Below are positions 33,239 through 43,137 of a stretch of DNA of 64,000 bases, piece after piece. Positions within the stretch are counted from its first letter, which is position 1. Each line of letters begins with the position of its first letter. The stretch lies in contig JAVTVY010008113.1 in the NCBI GenBank assembly GCA_036873755.1, forward strand, positions 124,001-188,000. Direction: 5' to 3'. Below the pieces are notes generated by a model that had not been told where the DNA came from, ran no database searches, and worked only from the letters and a program-made list of their open reading frames with translations. The position numbers and the translations under genes are program-made. Origin of the DNA: Hanleya hanleyi (Eukaryota; Mollusca; Polyplacophora; Lepidopleurida; Hanleyidae).

Positions 33239-33583
33239 ATGATGTCTGCGCGAGTACGGAAGCACGCCCCGACGCTCCGTGTATTGAAGACGGTCCAACC
33301 CGAGTTGGTCCGAACCATTGTACGCGGTGTGGACCCTGACCGTGTACGCTGTCTGTGTGAGATAGGGTACAACCTGTTAAAAGGCAACGTACCACTGACT
33401 CCGGCTCAGAAGACCAAGTTGACCAAGCATAAGACAGGTCTCCGAACCCTATTCCAGAAGCGAGTCTCTCAAACACAAAAGAAAAAAGTGTTACAGAAAG
33501 GTGGCTTTCTCGGGGCCATCTTAGCACCGTTGGCCGCTTCCGTGTTGGGTCCAGTATTGGGTGGACTCTTCGGCCGACAATGA
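33239..33583 (+). CDS. Polinton hydrophobic late protein (GGFLGA type), 114 aa
   Basis: Basic N-terminal two thirds with LTPAQKTKLTKHKTGLRTL, then KKKVLQKGGFLGAILAPLA and a glycine-rich hydrophobic end (LGPVLGGLFGRQ). This layout recurs in Polinton and adintovirus-like elements beside capsid genes. Function is unproven; a minor virion or membrane-active role is inferred from the amphipathic end. Two ATGs (33239 and 33242) are possible starts. The stop overlaps the next gene's ATG (ATGA). Confidence 0.75.
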   Translation: MMSARVRKHAPTLRVLKTVQPELVRTIVRGVDPDRVRCLCEIGYNLLKGNVPLTPAQKTKLTKHKTGLRTLFQKRVSQTQKKKVLQKGGFLGAILAPLAASVLGPVLGGLFGRQ

Positions 33584-34346
33584 ACCACACGAAAAAAATG
33601 GTCCTCGTCGAACCACGGCTCCTTCAAAACCTCCAATCGCCCTACCCTGTCCCACCTACGGTGAAGACCATAAACACCCTCGATGAAGAGATGCAACAGA
33701 TCTTACAAAGACCGGGGTTAAGCGACAGTGAGAAAGTACAACGGTACAATGAGACGCTTCAACGGTACATGACGTTCATGGACCAATACAAATCCCTCTC
33801 AACCCCACCACCACGCGACACACCGCCGACCAGGGGTACCACCCACAGCCCCACAGTGGGTGGAAGACGAAGTCCTGAAGAGTGTACCTGGATCGTTCAA
33901 GAACAAGTATTACAACGGATGAAACAGAATCCTAACATGACTTGGAATGATAAAGGCGAACTACTGGTACAGAATCAGGTGGTCCCCGGTTCCCACATGA
34001 CGGATTTAGTGAATGACCTGATGCGTCAACGCAGGTCGCACACGGATCCTCGAGGATGGGAGGTCTTCGCTCAAGGCTTGAAAGACATGCATGTACCACA
34101 GGAATTGGTGGGGACCCCCAGCGCTGTGCCTTTATGCAGCGTGACTCACCGAGTCGTGCACCACGACAGACTCCACAACCTTGGAAAGCCGAGTGGGAAC
34201 CGGAGTCACCTCCCAAAACACCACCACGACGAGCGCCTACCTTTTCACCCCTTTTACCACGCCACCCCCTGAAACTACAGCCATCAAGATCTAAGTCATC
34301 GCGACGATCACGACGATTAGCGCCCGAGGTCTGGGACCCCTATTAA
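33580..34346 (+). pseudogene. Polinton conserved late protein with one frameshift
   Basis: The N-terminus KMVLVEPRLLQNL, then LDEEMQQILQR and VQRYNETLQRYM, is a helical, probably coiled-coil block known from Polinton-type loci. A second conserved block (MTDLVNDLMRQRRS, then GWEVFAQGLKDMHVPQELVG) ends near codon 178. Beyond this the frame from 33580 (to 34272) loses similarity. Another frame reads QTPQPWKAEWEP, a basic PSRSKSSRRSRRL stretch and a terminal WDPY at 34346, which suits the family's end. A one-base indel between about 34100 and 34190 is inferred. Confidence 0.65.
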
Positions 34347-34348
34347 AG
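34341..34348 (+). promoter_or_regulatory. TATA-like TATTAAAG before the penton gene
   Basis: 39 bp upstream of the ATG at 34380, just after the previous coding end. Confidence 0.45.
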
Positions 34349-34379
34349 CCGGGAGCGGAAGCAGGACAGCTCAGTCGCC

Positions 34380-35168
34380 ATGTTTTACCTCACCCTACCC
34401 AGTAACAGTTCGCTGGATGTGTTTCCTGACAACACCTTGGTCAAGTATGTGACCCAGTTATCGCAACCGTTGCATTTACCTGGACGATGGGAATGTGGAC
34501 TCGTGGATATCCAATACCCTTACTCGTGGTACAACGTGCGAGCCAATGAAGTGTGGTACGAGGTGACCTACGAAGGAAAAGACACCCGACTCACCCTCCC
34601 CGAAGGCCAATACGATACCCCCAAGGAGTTCATACAGGGGCTGACAAGGCTGTTGCATTATAAGGCTCTACGGGAGGTCACGAATACTTCAACACCTGTC
34701 AAATCCTTTCCCTTCAAGAATCACGTTGACTTCGAATACAACGCACACAACGACAAGGCACAGATCCTTCTCACCGCCAACGTGAGTGTCGTACTGAGTC
34801 CTATCCTACAGCAAATGCTGGGTCTCGCTCACCCGACCTACACGGGGCCATCCGAGGACCATGGCCACATCCCGATGGATATGAAGTCGGGTATGTACGG
34901 ACTCTACGTCTACTCGGACGTGGTCGACAACCACATCGTGGGCGATATCAACACACCTCTGTTACGGGTGGTCCCCATTAAAAAGACGTATGGAGATCAA
35001 ATCACCCACAGTTTCACCCACATGCTCTACCTGCCCGTACGACAAACCGACATCAACACTATCACGGTGGATATAAGAGATGACACGGGACGACCGGTGG
35101 CATTCGAACGAGGAAAAGTGGTGCCGACACTTCATTTTCGACAAGCACGTGCTCCCCACTTTGTATAA
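34380..35168 (+). CDS. Penton-like minor capsid protein (single jelly-roll type)
   Basis: 262-residue intact ORF starting MFYLTLPSNSS. The opening SNSSLDVFPDNTLVKYVTQL, then LPGRWECGLVDIQYPYSW, matches the minor capsid protein of Polintons, which is thought to form the pentameric vertices. A MLGL motif follows in the middle, and the protein is rich in beta-type alternation throughout. It is followed with one-base overlap by the pVI-like gene, giving the usual order penton, pVI-like, major capsid, protease. Confidence 0.85.
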   Translation: MFYLTLPSNSSLDVFPDNTLVKYVTQLSQPLHLPGRWECGLVDIQYPYSWYNVRANEVWYEVTYEGKDTRLTLPEGQYDTPKEFIQGLTRLLHYKALREVTNTSTPVKSFPFKNHVDFEYNAHNDKAQILLTANVSVVLSPILQQMLGLAHPTYTGPSEDHGHIPMDMKSGMYGLYVYSDVVDNHIVGDINTPLLRVVPIKKTYGDQITHSFTHMLYLPVRQTDINTITVDIRDDTGRPVAFERGKVVPTLHFRQARAPHFV

Positions 35169-35536
35169 TGAAGGTGCCTTACGAGTGCGATGCACGCAGC
35201 TATATGGACTATTATGCCCAACAGGCCGGGGGTGGCTTTCCGGTCTTTAGCGGTGCACGCATGCAACGAGGACATGGGCTGGGGAACATACTCGGCAGCA
35301 TCGCCAAAACGTTCCTGCCCTTGGTGACACGTGGGGTGAAAGCGATCGGCAAACAAGCGCTACGCAGGGGACTGCAAGTCGCCGGTGATGTCTTGGGTGG
35401 CACGGCACCCAAAGAAGCCTTGAAACGGAGGGCCAAAGAAGCGGGAGGCGTCTTGGTGGCCAAAGCACAACGCACCGTAGGGAATAAAAGAGCTGCCCCA
35501 CGGAGACCACGCACCAGTCGACGACCGACCCAGTGA
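35168..35536 (+). CDS. Basic pVI/PX-like capsid accessory protein, 122 aa
   Basis: The N-terminus MDYYAQQAGGGFPVFSG is followed by the family signature QRGHGLG and an amphipathic segment (ILGSIAKTFLPLVTRGVKAI). Next comes GKQALRRGLQVAGDVL, and the end is strongly basic (RRPRTSRRPTQ). This is the Polinton protein placed between penton and major capsid genes. By analogy with adenovirus pVI/pX it may be a processed internal capsid or DNA-condensing protein. The AGG-G stretch near residue 20 could be a protease site, but this is only suggestive. The ATG overlaps the previous stop (TAATG). Confidence 0.75.
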   Translation: MKVPYECDARSYMDYYAQQAGGGFPVFSGARMQRGHGLGNILGSIAKTFLPLVTRGVKAIGKQALRRGLQVAGDVLGGTAPKEALKRRAKEAGGVLVAKAQRTVGNKRAAPRRPRTSRRPTQ

Positions 35537-35574
35537 CGACGCACATCGAAGACCCAGGATATTTTTTCTTAAAC

Positions 35575-36884
35575 ATGTCCTTAATCCACGCAGAGTCCTG
35601 TCCCTCCACCAACAGTGAATTTGATTTGTGGACCGTCCCGCCTACACAGACTAGTGCCGAACAAGGATTATGGGTGGAGCATCTCCACTCTCCAGCATCA
35701 ACGAAACAGGGCCCATCGAGTTCAACATCAGTAATGCGGATACGGCCTATGTGGATTTAGCCCATACGTACTTGTATGTGAAAGCCAAGGTCGTCAATGG
35801 AGATGGCTCCAGAATCATCCAAGCTGCAACGGTGGGCCCGACGAATCTCTGACTGCACTCTATGTTTCAACAGGTGGATATATTTCTCAGCGACAAACTC
35901 ATCAGTGAATCCACCAACACGTACCCCTATCGGGCCTACATCGAGACGCTGTTGTCGTATGGACGAGAGGCTAAAAAATCTCAGCTGACAGCCGCTTTAT
36001 TCTACCAGGACACAGCCCAGCACATGAGCACGGTGGACAATGCGGGATATAACAAACGGAAGGCTTTCACCGCGAACGGTGCCTCGGTGGATCTCATGGG
36101 TCGACTGCACGCAGACATTTTCATGCAAGACCGGTACCTCTTGAACAAGATCCCCATCAAAATCCGACTGATACGGGCGCCTCCGACCTTCGCCGTGATG
36201 GCCACTGACGTAGACGGGCATGCAGCCGACTATAAGATTGTCATCCAAGACGCAGTCCTGTATGTCCGAAAAGTAAAACCGAATCCAGCCGTTCAATTGG
36301 GACACCTCAAAGCCTTGAAAACAAAACCAGCCCAGTACCCTATCCGACGTGTGCAAACCAAAGTGTTCTCTGTGCCTGCTGGAAATATGAGCGCCAACAA
36401 AGAAAACCTGTTCCTGGGGGAACTACCCAAGCGATTGATCCTGGCCTGTGTGGAAAATACCAGTTTCAGCGGAGCCTACCCAGAGAACCCGTTTGAATTT
36501 AAACATTTCGGCATCAATTTTGTGGCCCTGCATGTGGACGGACAACAGGTTCCAGCCACGGCTTTAACACCGAAATTTGGACTCGGGAATTTCATTCGAG
36601 CCTATCAGAGCCTGTTTACAGCCACCGGTCAAATCGACCAGGACGAAGGGAATATGATTAGTCGGGAGGACTACGCGAACGGATACACGTTGTTCTGTTT
36701 CGATCTGACCCCCACCTTCGAGAACGACCATCAGCTGGCCCTGGCCAAGCAAGGCAAATTACGGTTGGAAATCCACTTTGCACGAGCCCTCGGGACCACC
36801 GCCAATGTGATCTGCTACGCCGAGTTTGACAACATCATTCAAGTGGACAAGGCGCGCAACGTCCTGTGTGACTTTTCCACCTAA
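35575..36884 (+). pseudogene. MCP: Major capsid protein (double jelly-roll), two lesions
   Basis: The ATG at 35575 begins MSLIHAESCPSTNSEFDLW, typical of Polinton major capsid proteins. A frameshift lies near 35675-35690, and the continuation GPIEFNISNADTAYVDL is in the next frame. An in-frame TGA is at 35850-35852 where the family has a coding residue between VGPTNL and the LHSMFQQVD block. The rest is open to 36884 (340 codons from 35862), with NPFEFKHFG and FDLTPTF phrases. Without the lesions the length would be about 435 residues, normal for the family. The copy cannot make a full capsid protein. Confidence 0.88.
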
Positions 36885-36885
36885 C

Positions 36886-37359
36886 ATGGATACAGACCAG
36901 ATAACCACCGTGCTGGAGAATGACCCAGGGACACGTATGGTCTTTCAAGGGGTGTTCGCCCGAGATGTGTTCCCATTAGACCGTATGTATCCTGCTGCAT
37001 ACGTTCTCAATACGGACCCGATGGATGGGCCCGGTGAACATTGGGTGGCCGTGTACTTGACAGAACAGCAGGGCGAATACTTTGACCCGTACGGCCTGCC
37101 ACCCCTCCATCCCGATTTAACAGACTTCATGGATCAAGGCACAGAGACGTGGTGTTCAAACAGTCAAACGTTGCAAAGCCTGACCAGTAGCGTGTGCGGA
37201 CAATATTGCTTGTTTTACCTGTACCATCGATGCCGGGGAAGGACCTTATCTACCATCGTACAGATGTTTGACGAATACCCCAAGGCCGAGGACCGAGATG
37301 TACTCGTATATGACTGGGCCGCCGATCATTTCAATGTACAAGCCCCGTTCTGGGCTTAA
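36886..37359 (+). CDS. PRO: Adenain-like cysteine maturation protease
   Basis: 157-residue intact ORF beginning two bases after the capsid stop. Catalytic residues of the adenovirus/Ulp1-like fold are visible: His in GPGEHWVAVYL, Asp in GEYFDPYGLP, and Cys in SVCGQYCLFYLYHRC (the CGQYC motif). It would cleave capsid precursors at Gly-Gly-type sites during maturation. The last codons overlap the first unit of a tandem repeat at 37331, so the C-terminus QAPFWA is repeat-derived. Confidence 0.9.
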   Translation: MDTDQITTVLENDPGTRMVFQGVFARDVFPLDRMYPAAYVLNTDPMDGPGEHWVAVYLTEQQGEYFDPYGLPPLHPDLTDFMDQGTETWCSNSQTLQSLTSSVCGQYCLFYLYHRCRGRTLSTIVQMFDEYPKAEDRDVLVYDWAADHFNVQAPFWA

Positions 37360-37470
37360 GTTCTTTCAATGTACAAGCCCCCTGTTCTGGGCTTAAGTTC
37401 TTTCAATGTACAAGCCCCATGTTCTGGGCTTAAGTTTTTTCACGTAAAGGCCCCTGTTCTGGGCTTCAGT
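37331..37470 (+). repeat. Four tandem copies of a 35-39-bp unit at the protease 3' end
   Basis: Unit: CAATGTACAAGCCCC, TTCTGGGCTTAAGTTCTTT. The first copy encodes the end of the protease and supplies its stop (TAA in GGCTTAAG). The fourth copy is diverged. AAGCCC and GGGCTT within each unit can pair as a hairpin. Confidence 0.9.
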
Positions 37471-37507
37471 TTTCATGTGGTTGTTCTCACGTTGTTGTTG
37501 TTCACTG

Positions 37508-37513
37508 AATAAA
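37508..37513 (+). terminator. Polyadenylation signal of the capsid-protease block
   Basis: AATAAA followed by an A run, after a GTTGTTGTTGTTCACTG tract, 150 bp past the protease stop. Confidence 0.65.
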
Positions 37514-37517
37514 AAAA

Positions 37518-37960
37518 TGAGATCTCACCAAAAAACCCTGTCTTGTGTGTTTTCTGTATGAGCATAGTGCATGAAGGCTATAACAGACATGTGGGGATTC
37601 GGTCAATGAATGGACTGAGAAAAGTAGCCAATCAGTGGCCTAGGATGGCGCCAAATATAACCCACCAATGTACAGGAAGCAATGCAAGAGCACTGCAGTA
37701 AAATAGAGAGCCAATGAAATCAGCCCACAGACCAAGTACATGTTTTGGTCTAGGTTACGAGCGGGCATTCCAACATGAGGAGTTACAAGAGCCACAGGTG
37801 GAGTGAAGTGAGAAACAAAATGAGATCTCACCAAAAAAACCCTGTCTTGTGTGTTTTCTATATGAGCATAATGCATGAAGGCTATAACAGACATGTGGAG
37901 ATTCGGTGAAACTGGCTTTGAACACCGTGGAGAAAGTAGCCCATCAGTGGCCTAGGATAA
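37518..37960 (+). repeat. Direct repeat pair of about 130 bp inside the right TIR
   Basis: 37519-37650 and 37820-37957 share GAGATCTCACCAAAAAA, GTCTTGTGTGTTTTCT, GAAGGCTATAACAGACATG and CATCAGTGGCCTAGGAT. The spacer holds no recognised gene. Confidence 0.8.
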
Positions 37961-37963
37961 TCC

Positions 37964-39702
37964 GAAATTCACCCGTGCACTTCCGGTGATGCCGCGCACT
38001 TCCGGAGTAACCCGCGCGCGCGCTGCGGCCGGGGCGGGGCGGGCTGGGCCGGGCCGAGGAAAACCCGGATGTTGAAAATCCAGACCCTACGTCTAAGGGA
38101 AAATTGGAACTCTTCTGTGTTCGGAGGTAGTCTTAGTGAAACGGGAAGTGACGTCACACACTTGCGCAGACCCACCACCATGAATGACCCGGATGTAAAC
38201 AAGTTCCCGGATGAATGAACAGGTCAGTACATGCATTCCTATCATTCAAATGACCTTGAACTATCACGTGACCTCTCCGTGATGGAAAACCCCCAGAAAT
38301 AGATGAGTACATGCACCCCATAGCCAGGTCACGCCCGATTCACGCGGAAGTGACGTCATACACCTGCGCACAACCGTGATGGAAAACCCCCAGAACCAAG
38401 TCAGTACATGCATACAGTCAGACGAGGTCAAAATACTCGCTTCTGATTGGCTGTCAAAGGTCACGTTATGCAAATTTTTGAGGTCAAAGGTCAATGGTAG
38501 TGAATATACGCACTCTATACTGGAGGTCAAAGGTCAATGGGAGTCAATATACGCCCTTGATAGGGGTTTTCCCCTAGTTTAGGGGTAAAGTCCGGGTTTC
38601 GTTTTTATATTTTTGGGGAAAATCCTGATTTTACATGCACCCACCCATGCACCCAGGCCCCGATAAGCCCGGGGACCGATATGACCCCTTTTGGATAGGG
38701 TTGATAGGTGTTTTCCCCTAGTTCAGGGATAAAGTCCGTGTTCCGCTTTTTATATTTTCGGGACAAATCCTAATTTTAGATACACCCACTCCCCCACTCT
38801 CTCAGCAGGCCCCGATAAGCCAGGGACCGATATTAGCCCTTTGGGATAGGGTTGATAGGAGTTTTTCCTGTCTCTTCGGTCACCTCCGTGTCTTTTCGGT
38901 GACGTCCGTGACTCTTCGGGCACCTCCGTGTCTCTTCGGTAACCTCCGTGAGATCTTCGTTCACCTCCGTGTCTCTTCGGTGACCTCCGTGACATCTTCG
39001 GTAACCTCCGTGTCTCTTCGGGCACTTCCGTGACATCTTCGGTCACCTCCGTGTCTCTTCGGTCACCTGCGTAACTACCCGGCTGTTCCCGTGTAAACCC
39101 GGATGGAACACACAGCTAAAGGACCCGGATATAAATCCCCGGATGTAAACCACGGATGAACAGGTTAGTACATGCATTCCTATCATTCAATATGACCTTG
39201 AACTATCACCTGATCTCCCCGTGATGGAAAAACCCCAAATACAAGTCAGTACAGGCATCCCATCAATGGTATTGCTAAAGGACCCGGATATAGGTCAATC
39301 CTAAACTACTCGGCTGTTCCCGTGTGAACCCGTGTGAACTCAGAACACACAGCTAAAGGACCCGGATATAAGTCCCCGGATGTAAACCACGGATGAACAG
39401 GTCAGTACACGCATTCCTATCATTCAATATAACCTTGAACTATCACGTGATCTCCCCGTGATTCCCCAAATACAGTACATGCAAAGGTCACGCAGACCGG
39501 AAGTGACGTCATACACATGCGCACTCCCCGTGATGGAAAAACCCCAGCCCTAACATGTCTAAACATGATCCAAGGTCAAAGACGGAATGAAAGGATACAG
39601 GTCAACTCAAGTGCACTCATTGACCGTTGACCTCTGTCACGTGATATGCAAATTTCCGAGGTCAAAGGTCAATGCGCGGGTTAATCACGGCTATATACTA
39701 CT
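37964..39702 (-). repeat. Right terminal inverted repeat of the Polinton
   Basis: Inverse of 27563-29043 and longer by about 250 bp. It contains an extra segment near 38250-38450 with AACCCCCAGAA repeats and a GACGTCATACACCTGCGCA box that is missing on the left. Confidence 0.92.
38871..39070 (-). repeat. Tandem repeat inside the right TIR
   Basis: About ten units of TCTTCGGTCACCTCCGTGTC type, inverse of 28196-28358 but with more units. Confidence 0.85.
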
Positions 39703-39708
39703 CTCATA
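39703..39708. repeat. Right target-site duplication of the Polinton (CTCATA)
   Basis: Identical to 27557-27562. Followed by CTCGTGAGGGTTATATATT, the end sequence of the palindromic MITE family seen at 17434-17915. Confidence 0.9.
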
Positions 39709-40430
39709 CTCGTGAGGGTTATATATTATTTAGCTGCTCCAGGGCCATTCGCTTTCGCTTCAAAATGGCACATCCGGGGGTTCGCTGTATGAGAAAAAGG
39801 GGCAAATATGGGGTTCTCTTTCATCTGAAAAGGGTAATTGTATGAGAAAAAATAATATTTTTTCTCAAAAGGGGGTTCGCCCGAACCCAGCAAAACTCCC
39901 TCGGCTACGGGCCTGATATCTTGAAGGATTATTGTCATTGACGATTGCTGACCTTGACCTATTTTATCAAGGTCAAATTTTAGTATAGATGATGTCTTTT
40001 GAATGATTACATCTAGGCTCTAAATTCATACTATATGATGACGCTACTGGTGATTGTTGATCGACCTTGACCTAATTTAACAAGGTTAAATTCTAGGTAA
40101 TGCGATATGTTTTGAGGGGTTAAAGCATATGTGTCGACGTTTATACTACCAGTGATGGGCTAGAAGTATATACAACTTGATTGATCACAAATTAGTATTT
40201 CTAGGTCAAATGATTTCAAAACTATTTAATAAAGGATCATGGCTAGTCAATGAAAAATTATTTCATGGATTGAATCACAGGCGAGGGGGTGTGTTTTACA
40301 ATTTTTTGTCAGGCGAGGGAGCGAATTTTGATTTTTAACCTATTGGCATATTATACTATAAAAATATATAGGCAGGTGAACTCTCTTATTATATGAGGAG
40401 TGTAACCATACAAAATATGGAGGAAATGAC
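39709..40430. other. Flanking DNA right of the Polinton
   Basis: MITE end, then a GAGAAAAA-rich stretch and ATTGACCTTGACCTA-type repeats near 39950 and 40070. No gene seen. Confidence 0.4.
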
Positions 40431-41640
40431 GTCATGTCCGGTGGTGACTTCGGTCCCATGATTGGTGGAGTGGATGTAAAACTAGGATTTTCTGGGAAAA
40501 TGCGAAAAAACGAACTTGGACACCCAAACATGCGGAAAACCCCCGTCAAATGGGTCTTGGCGGGCCATACATGGTTCAAATTTAACATGGAGGGTGTCCT
40601 CTTGAACTTGCGGTTTAGACTGGAAATGATGTTATGGTGCGCATGCTCACTCGAGGCGTACTAGCAAAAGATGGATGGAGATCTGGGGGTCATAGATGTG
40701 TCACATGGGGCGCGTAGGGTGTCGTCTGGTAGTGTAGAGCACGATTTGAAATCTGCCCAAGGTATGACGTCATGGTGCGTATGCGCAATCGATGAGTAGT
40801 ATGAAAAGCGCATGCTCGGGTGCACAGGGACTTGTTTGGGCGATCTAGGAGTCATCCTGTGTCCAAATTTTGAATGTAGGGTATTGTCGTGAATATCTTC
40901 CTCTGTAGAATAATACTGGGATGTGACCAGGGCCATCGTCCACTTCCGTACAGGGTTATCTCCCCTTCTGTCAGTCGATCGACCCTGTCCTCATTCATTT
41001 ATATAAGGCGAAAAAACGCCCTGACATTCTCAGCATAGTGGGTCCTCACCAAGCCATATAGCTTTTGACGGAGATTAAAAGTGCAAGAATATCCGAACTG
41101 CTCTGTGTCGCAACAACTTGAATTAACCAGAATTGATCGACTGCAGCGCATTTGGGGGATTCGGCAAAACGAAAGAAAACAAACAATCACTGAATACCTG
41201 TAAATAAATAACTGTTAATGTCTTTACAATAACAACAACAATACTTGTTTGAAAACAAATCAGCATTGTTTGCTTTTCGCAATCAATTAATGCTTACGCA
41301 CATTCACATATGCAAAATTGAATATCTCAGTATTTAGTATGCTGATAAGAATTGTTTGACTGGTAAGATTCAGGTTTTATGAAATGATGTTTTTTGGTAT
41401 GTAAAGCGATTGAGGCCTGGGTTGATCGACTGGCATAAGGGGAGACAAACCTGTTTGAAGTTTGGGCCACCGTGTTGTGTATGGTGATGCCATTATGCGC
41501 ATGCGCAGTCGCTATTGACGCCTGCTAGTGACGTTTTGAGCTATAGCTAGACCATACATGGTCCAAATGCGTCGTGTAGGAGCTCTCGTAGTGTAAACTC
41601 TGATTGACGTTTTTTCTATGGGAAATGATATCTGCCCCAT
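40431..41640. repeat. Scattered Polinton-TIR and fold-back-arm fragments
   Basis: 40431-40600 has GATGTAAAACTAGGATTTT and AAAACCCCCGTCAA phrases like Polinton TIR sequence. 40660-40900 and 41440-41620 have ATGACGTCATGGTGCG-type and ATACATGGTCCAAATGCG units of the fold-back arm family. They are too diverged for clean boundaries. The 800 bp between them hold no gene. Confidence 0.5.
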
Positions 41641-41756
41641 GTCTTGCGAAAGACAGACGGTTAACTAGGAACACTGTTTTATTCTTATAAACATACCCCT
41701 ATGCACCACTGTGTGTGGTCCGTGCTGAAACGACCCTGACTGGCTAAGTTCAATGA

Positions 41757-41810
41757 GAGAAAAGCAACAACACATCGGGGAGATGTGCTGGGTATGTTTA
41801 CAGTGGGTTC
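41757..41810 (-). terminator. Degenerate 3'-end module on the minus strand
   Basis: In reverse complement it reads TGTAAACATACCCAGCACAT, then GTTGTTGCTTTTCTCTCATT. It resembles the module at 59564 but lacks the middle part and AATAAA. It lies downstream of the minus-strand ORFs at 41829-42537. Confidence 0.4.
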
Positions 41811-41828
41811 CATCTGAGCAATCATTCG

Positions 41829-42190
41829 TGTTCAAGCCACCAAAGGCTGGTCTGCGGGTTTGGTAACGAAAAACCTCACATTGGTCACCTCTCCACTATC
41901 AGTTGGAAGTTGGGGCGTTGTTTCTGTACCCATGCCAGTGCATCCGAGTTGTCGATCTGAACCAAAGCAGGCCCCAGAGAAGCGCAACCCGTGATGGTAA
42001 AGGGTTGGTCGAACACCTGGATGTTGTGGCTGGGGTAATAATACCACAGTTGTGCTGTCCCTTTATGGCTTAGAATGTACCCGAAGGCTCATTGAGGTAA
42101 AAGGCGGAGGCTTGATCTTCAAAGATCAGGCGGAAAATGTAGATGTATAGCAGATGATGATGGCGATGAAAACACCGTCGGATCATGGAT
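41829..42190 (-). pseudogene. Unidentified broken minus-strand ORF
   Basis: Pieces in different frames. One is a hydrophobic start (VFIAIIICYTSTF). Another frame gives QLWYYYPSHNIQVFDQPFTI and GCASLGPALVQIDNSDALAW. A last piece, TNVRFFVTKPADQPL, comes just before the stop at 41832. Together these suggest a small membrane-anchored protein with a beta-rich outer domain. No family is recognised. The 3'-end module downstream points to a Polinton-like gene. Confidence 0.35.
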
Positions 42191-42537
42191 CAGTTGCGTC
42201 GGTACATCTCACTCACTGGATAGGCTTCGGGAAAGATCTCACTGCGTATATTCACAGGATCGTCCACGAAATACACATCATCGCCAGCATGAGGCGGTAT
42301 GACAGGTTCCGATAGACTCATCTCAGACGTCGGGGGCTCCTCAACCCGTTGGGTGGGTGATCTCTCCACCGCAAACGTGACACCGAGTGTCGTCCATGGA
42401 AGAATCATTGATGGCGTCGCAAATGACTGATTCGTTTGAAGCGGATTCATGGTTGTGTAAATTGTCCAGACATTGTAACGAATCCCTGCAGATCGTAAAG
42501 ATATATCAGGCAACAGGGTCGTAGCTGGCAGACCCAT
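42190..42537 (-). CDS. Hypothetical minus-strand ORF, 115 aa
   Basis: Open from an ATG at 42537; a more likely start is the internal ATG at 42450 (MNPLQTNQSFATPSMILPW). The C-terminal half is acidic with EEPPTSEMSLSEP and DDVYFVDDPVN. No family is recognised. It precedes the broken membrane-type ORF on the same strand. A tandem duplication upstream repeats GGTCTGCCAGC and TATACGATCTG-like bases at 42530-42610 and 42940. Confidence 0.3.
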   Translation of the reverse strand: MGLPATTLLPDISLRSAGIRYNVWTIYTTMNPLQTNQSFATPSMILPWTTLGVTFAVERSPTQRVEEPPTSEMSLSEPVIPPHAGDDVYFVDDPVNIRSEIFPEAYPVSEMYRRN

Positions 42538-42714
42538 GGCGTTGTAAATTGACCATGCGAATACATGGCTTTGAGCAGGTCGTACAGGTATACGGTTCGA
42601 AGTCTACAGACTCTTCCATCCCTGGAATGGATGACCCATCTGCCTCCATAGGCTCCAGCAAACGTCCCTGTCAGACAGGGTGAAGTATGCGTTGATGTTG
42701 CTGTAACTGACTCA

Positions 42715-42805
42715 GTCATTTGAGGTGCCAAGGGAAGGTTTTCTGTAGAGTCATATGGTTGTTTTTAGTCGCCAGACGTCGTCAATTTTTCCCACGTCTT
42801 GCATA
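42715..42805 (+). pseudogene. Short second copy of DIRS-like sequence
   Basis: GAGGTGCCAAGGGAAGGTTT, then GTCATATGGTTG and CGCCAGACGTC, match 7818-7875 of the decayed DIRS element. Too short to code. Confidence 0.5.
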
Positions 42806-43137
42806 TCGCTCCAATTTGAGGCAGTGTCCACATATGCCGCGCATTCCTCCTTGGCCGCTCACCTATGGTGTAACTGTTGATGGCGCCATATCACATCCAG
42901 CCTATTAAAGGTCTCCCCACAAATCATAGAGGTATGGTGAGCGTCGTGGCTGGCAGACCTGTGACGACGTAAGTGGTCCAGACGAGTAAAGGACTTCGAA
43001 AAGGTCGTAAAAGTGAACATCGTTGGGGTTGACAGAGTGTCCGATGAACTGGGTCAGCACACGTGAGTAGTATACAGAGAAGATTAACCCTCAGTTTGAC
43101 TTACTTCCGACAGGTGGCGCCACCAGTCTTGTGACCA

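Larger units (their letters stand above)
27563..39702 (+). mobile_element. Complete 12.1-kb Polinton/Maverick lacking a DNA polymerase gene
   Basis: Bounded by inverted repeats starting AGTAGTATATAGCCGTGAT and by perfect CTCATA duplications. It carries the Polinton set on the + strand: integrase, ATPase, capsid proteins and maturation protease. Autonomous Polintons are usually 15-20 kb and include protein-primed polB. Here the genes run from 29606 to 37359 with no gap over about 600 bp, so polB is absent. Breaks in the integrase-chromodomain junction, the 33580 gene and the major capsid gene show this copy is inactive. Intact ends and duplications suggest it moved as a unit. Confidence 0.95.

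Noticed and set aside
27563..39702. A hidden or fragmented protein-primed DNA polymerase in the Polinton
   Set aside because: I looked for polymerase-B type motifs (such as a YxDTDS-like block) in both strands between 29.0 and 38.0 kb and saw none. All space is taken by other genes.
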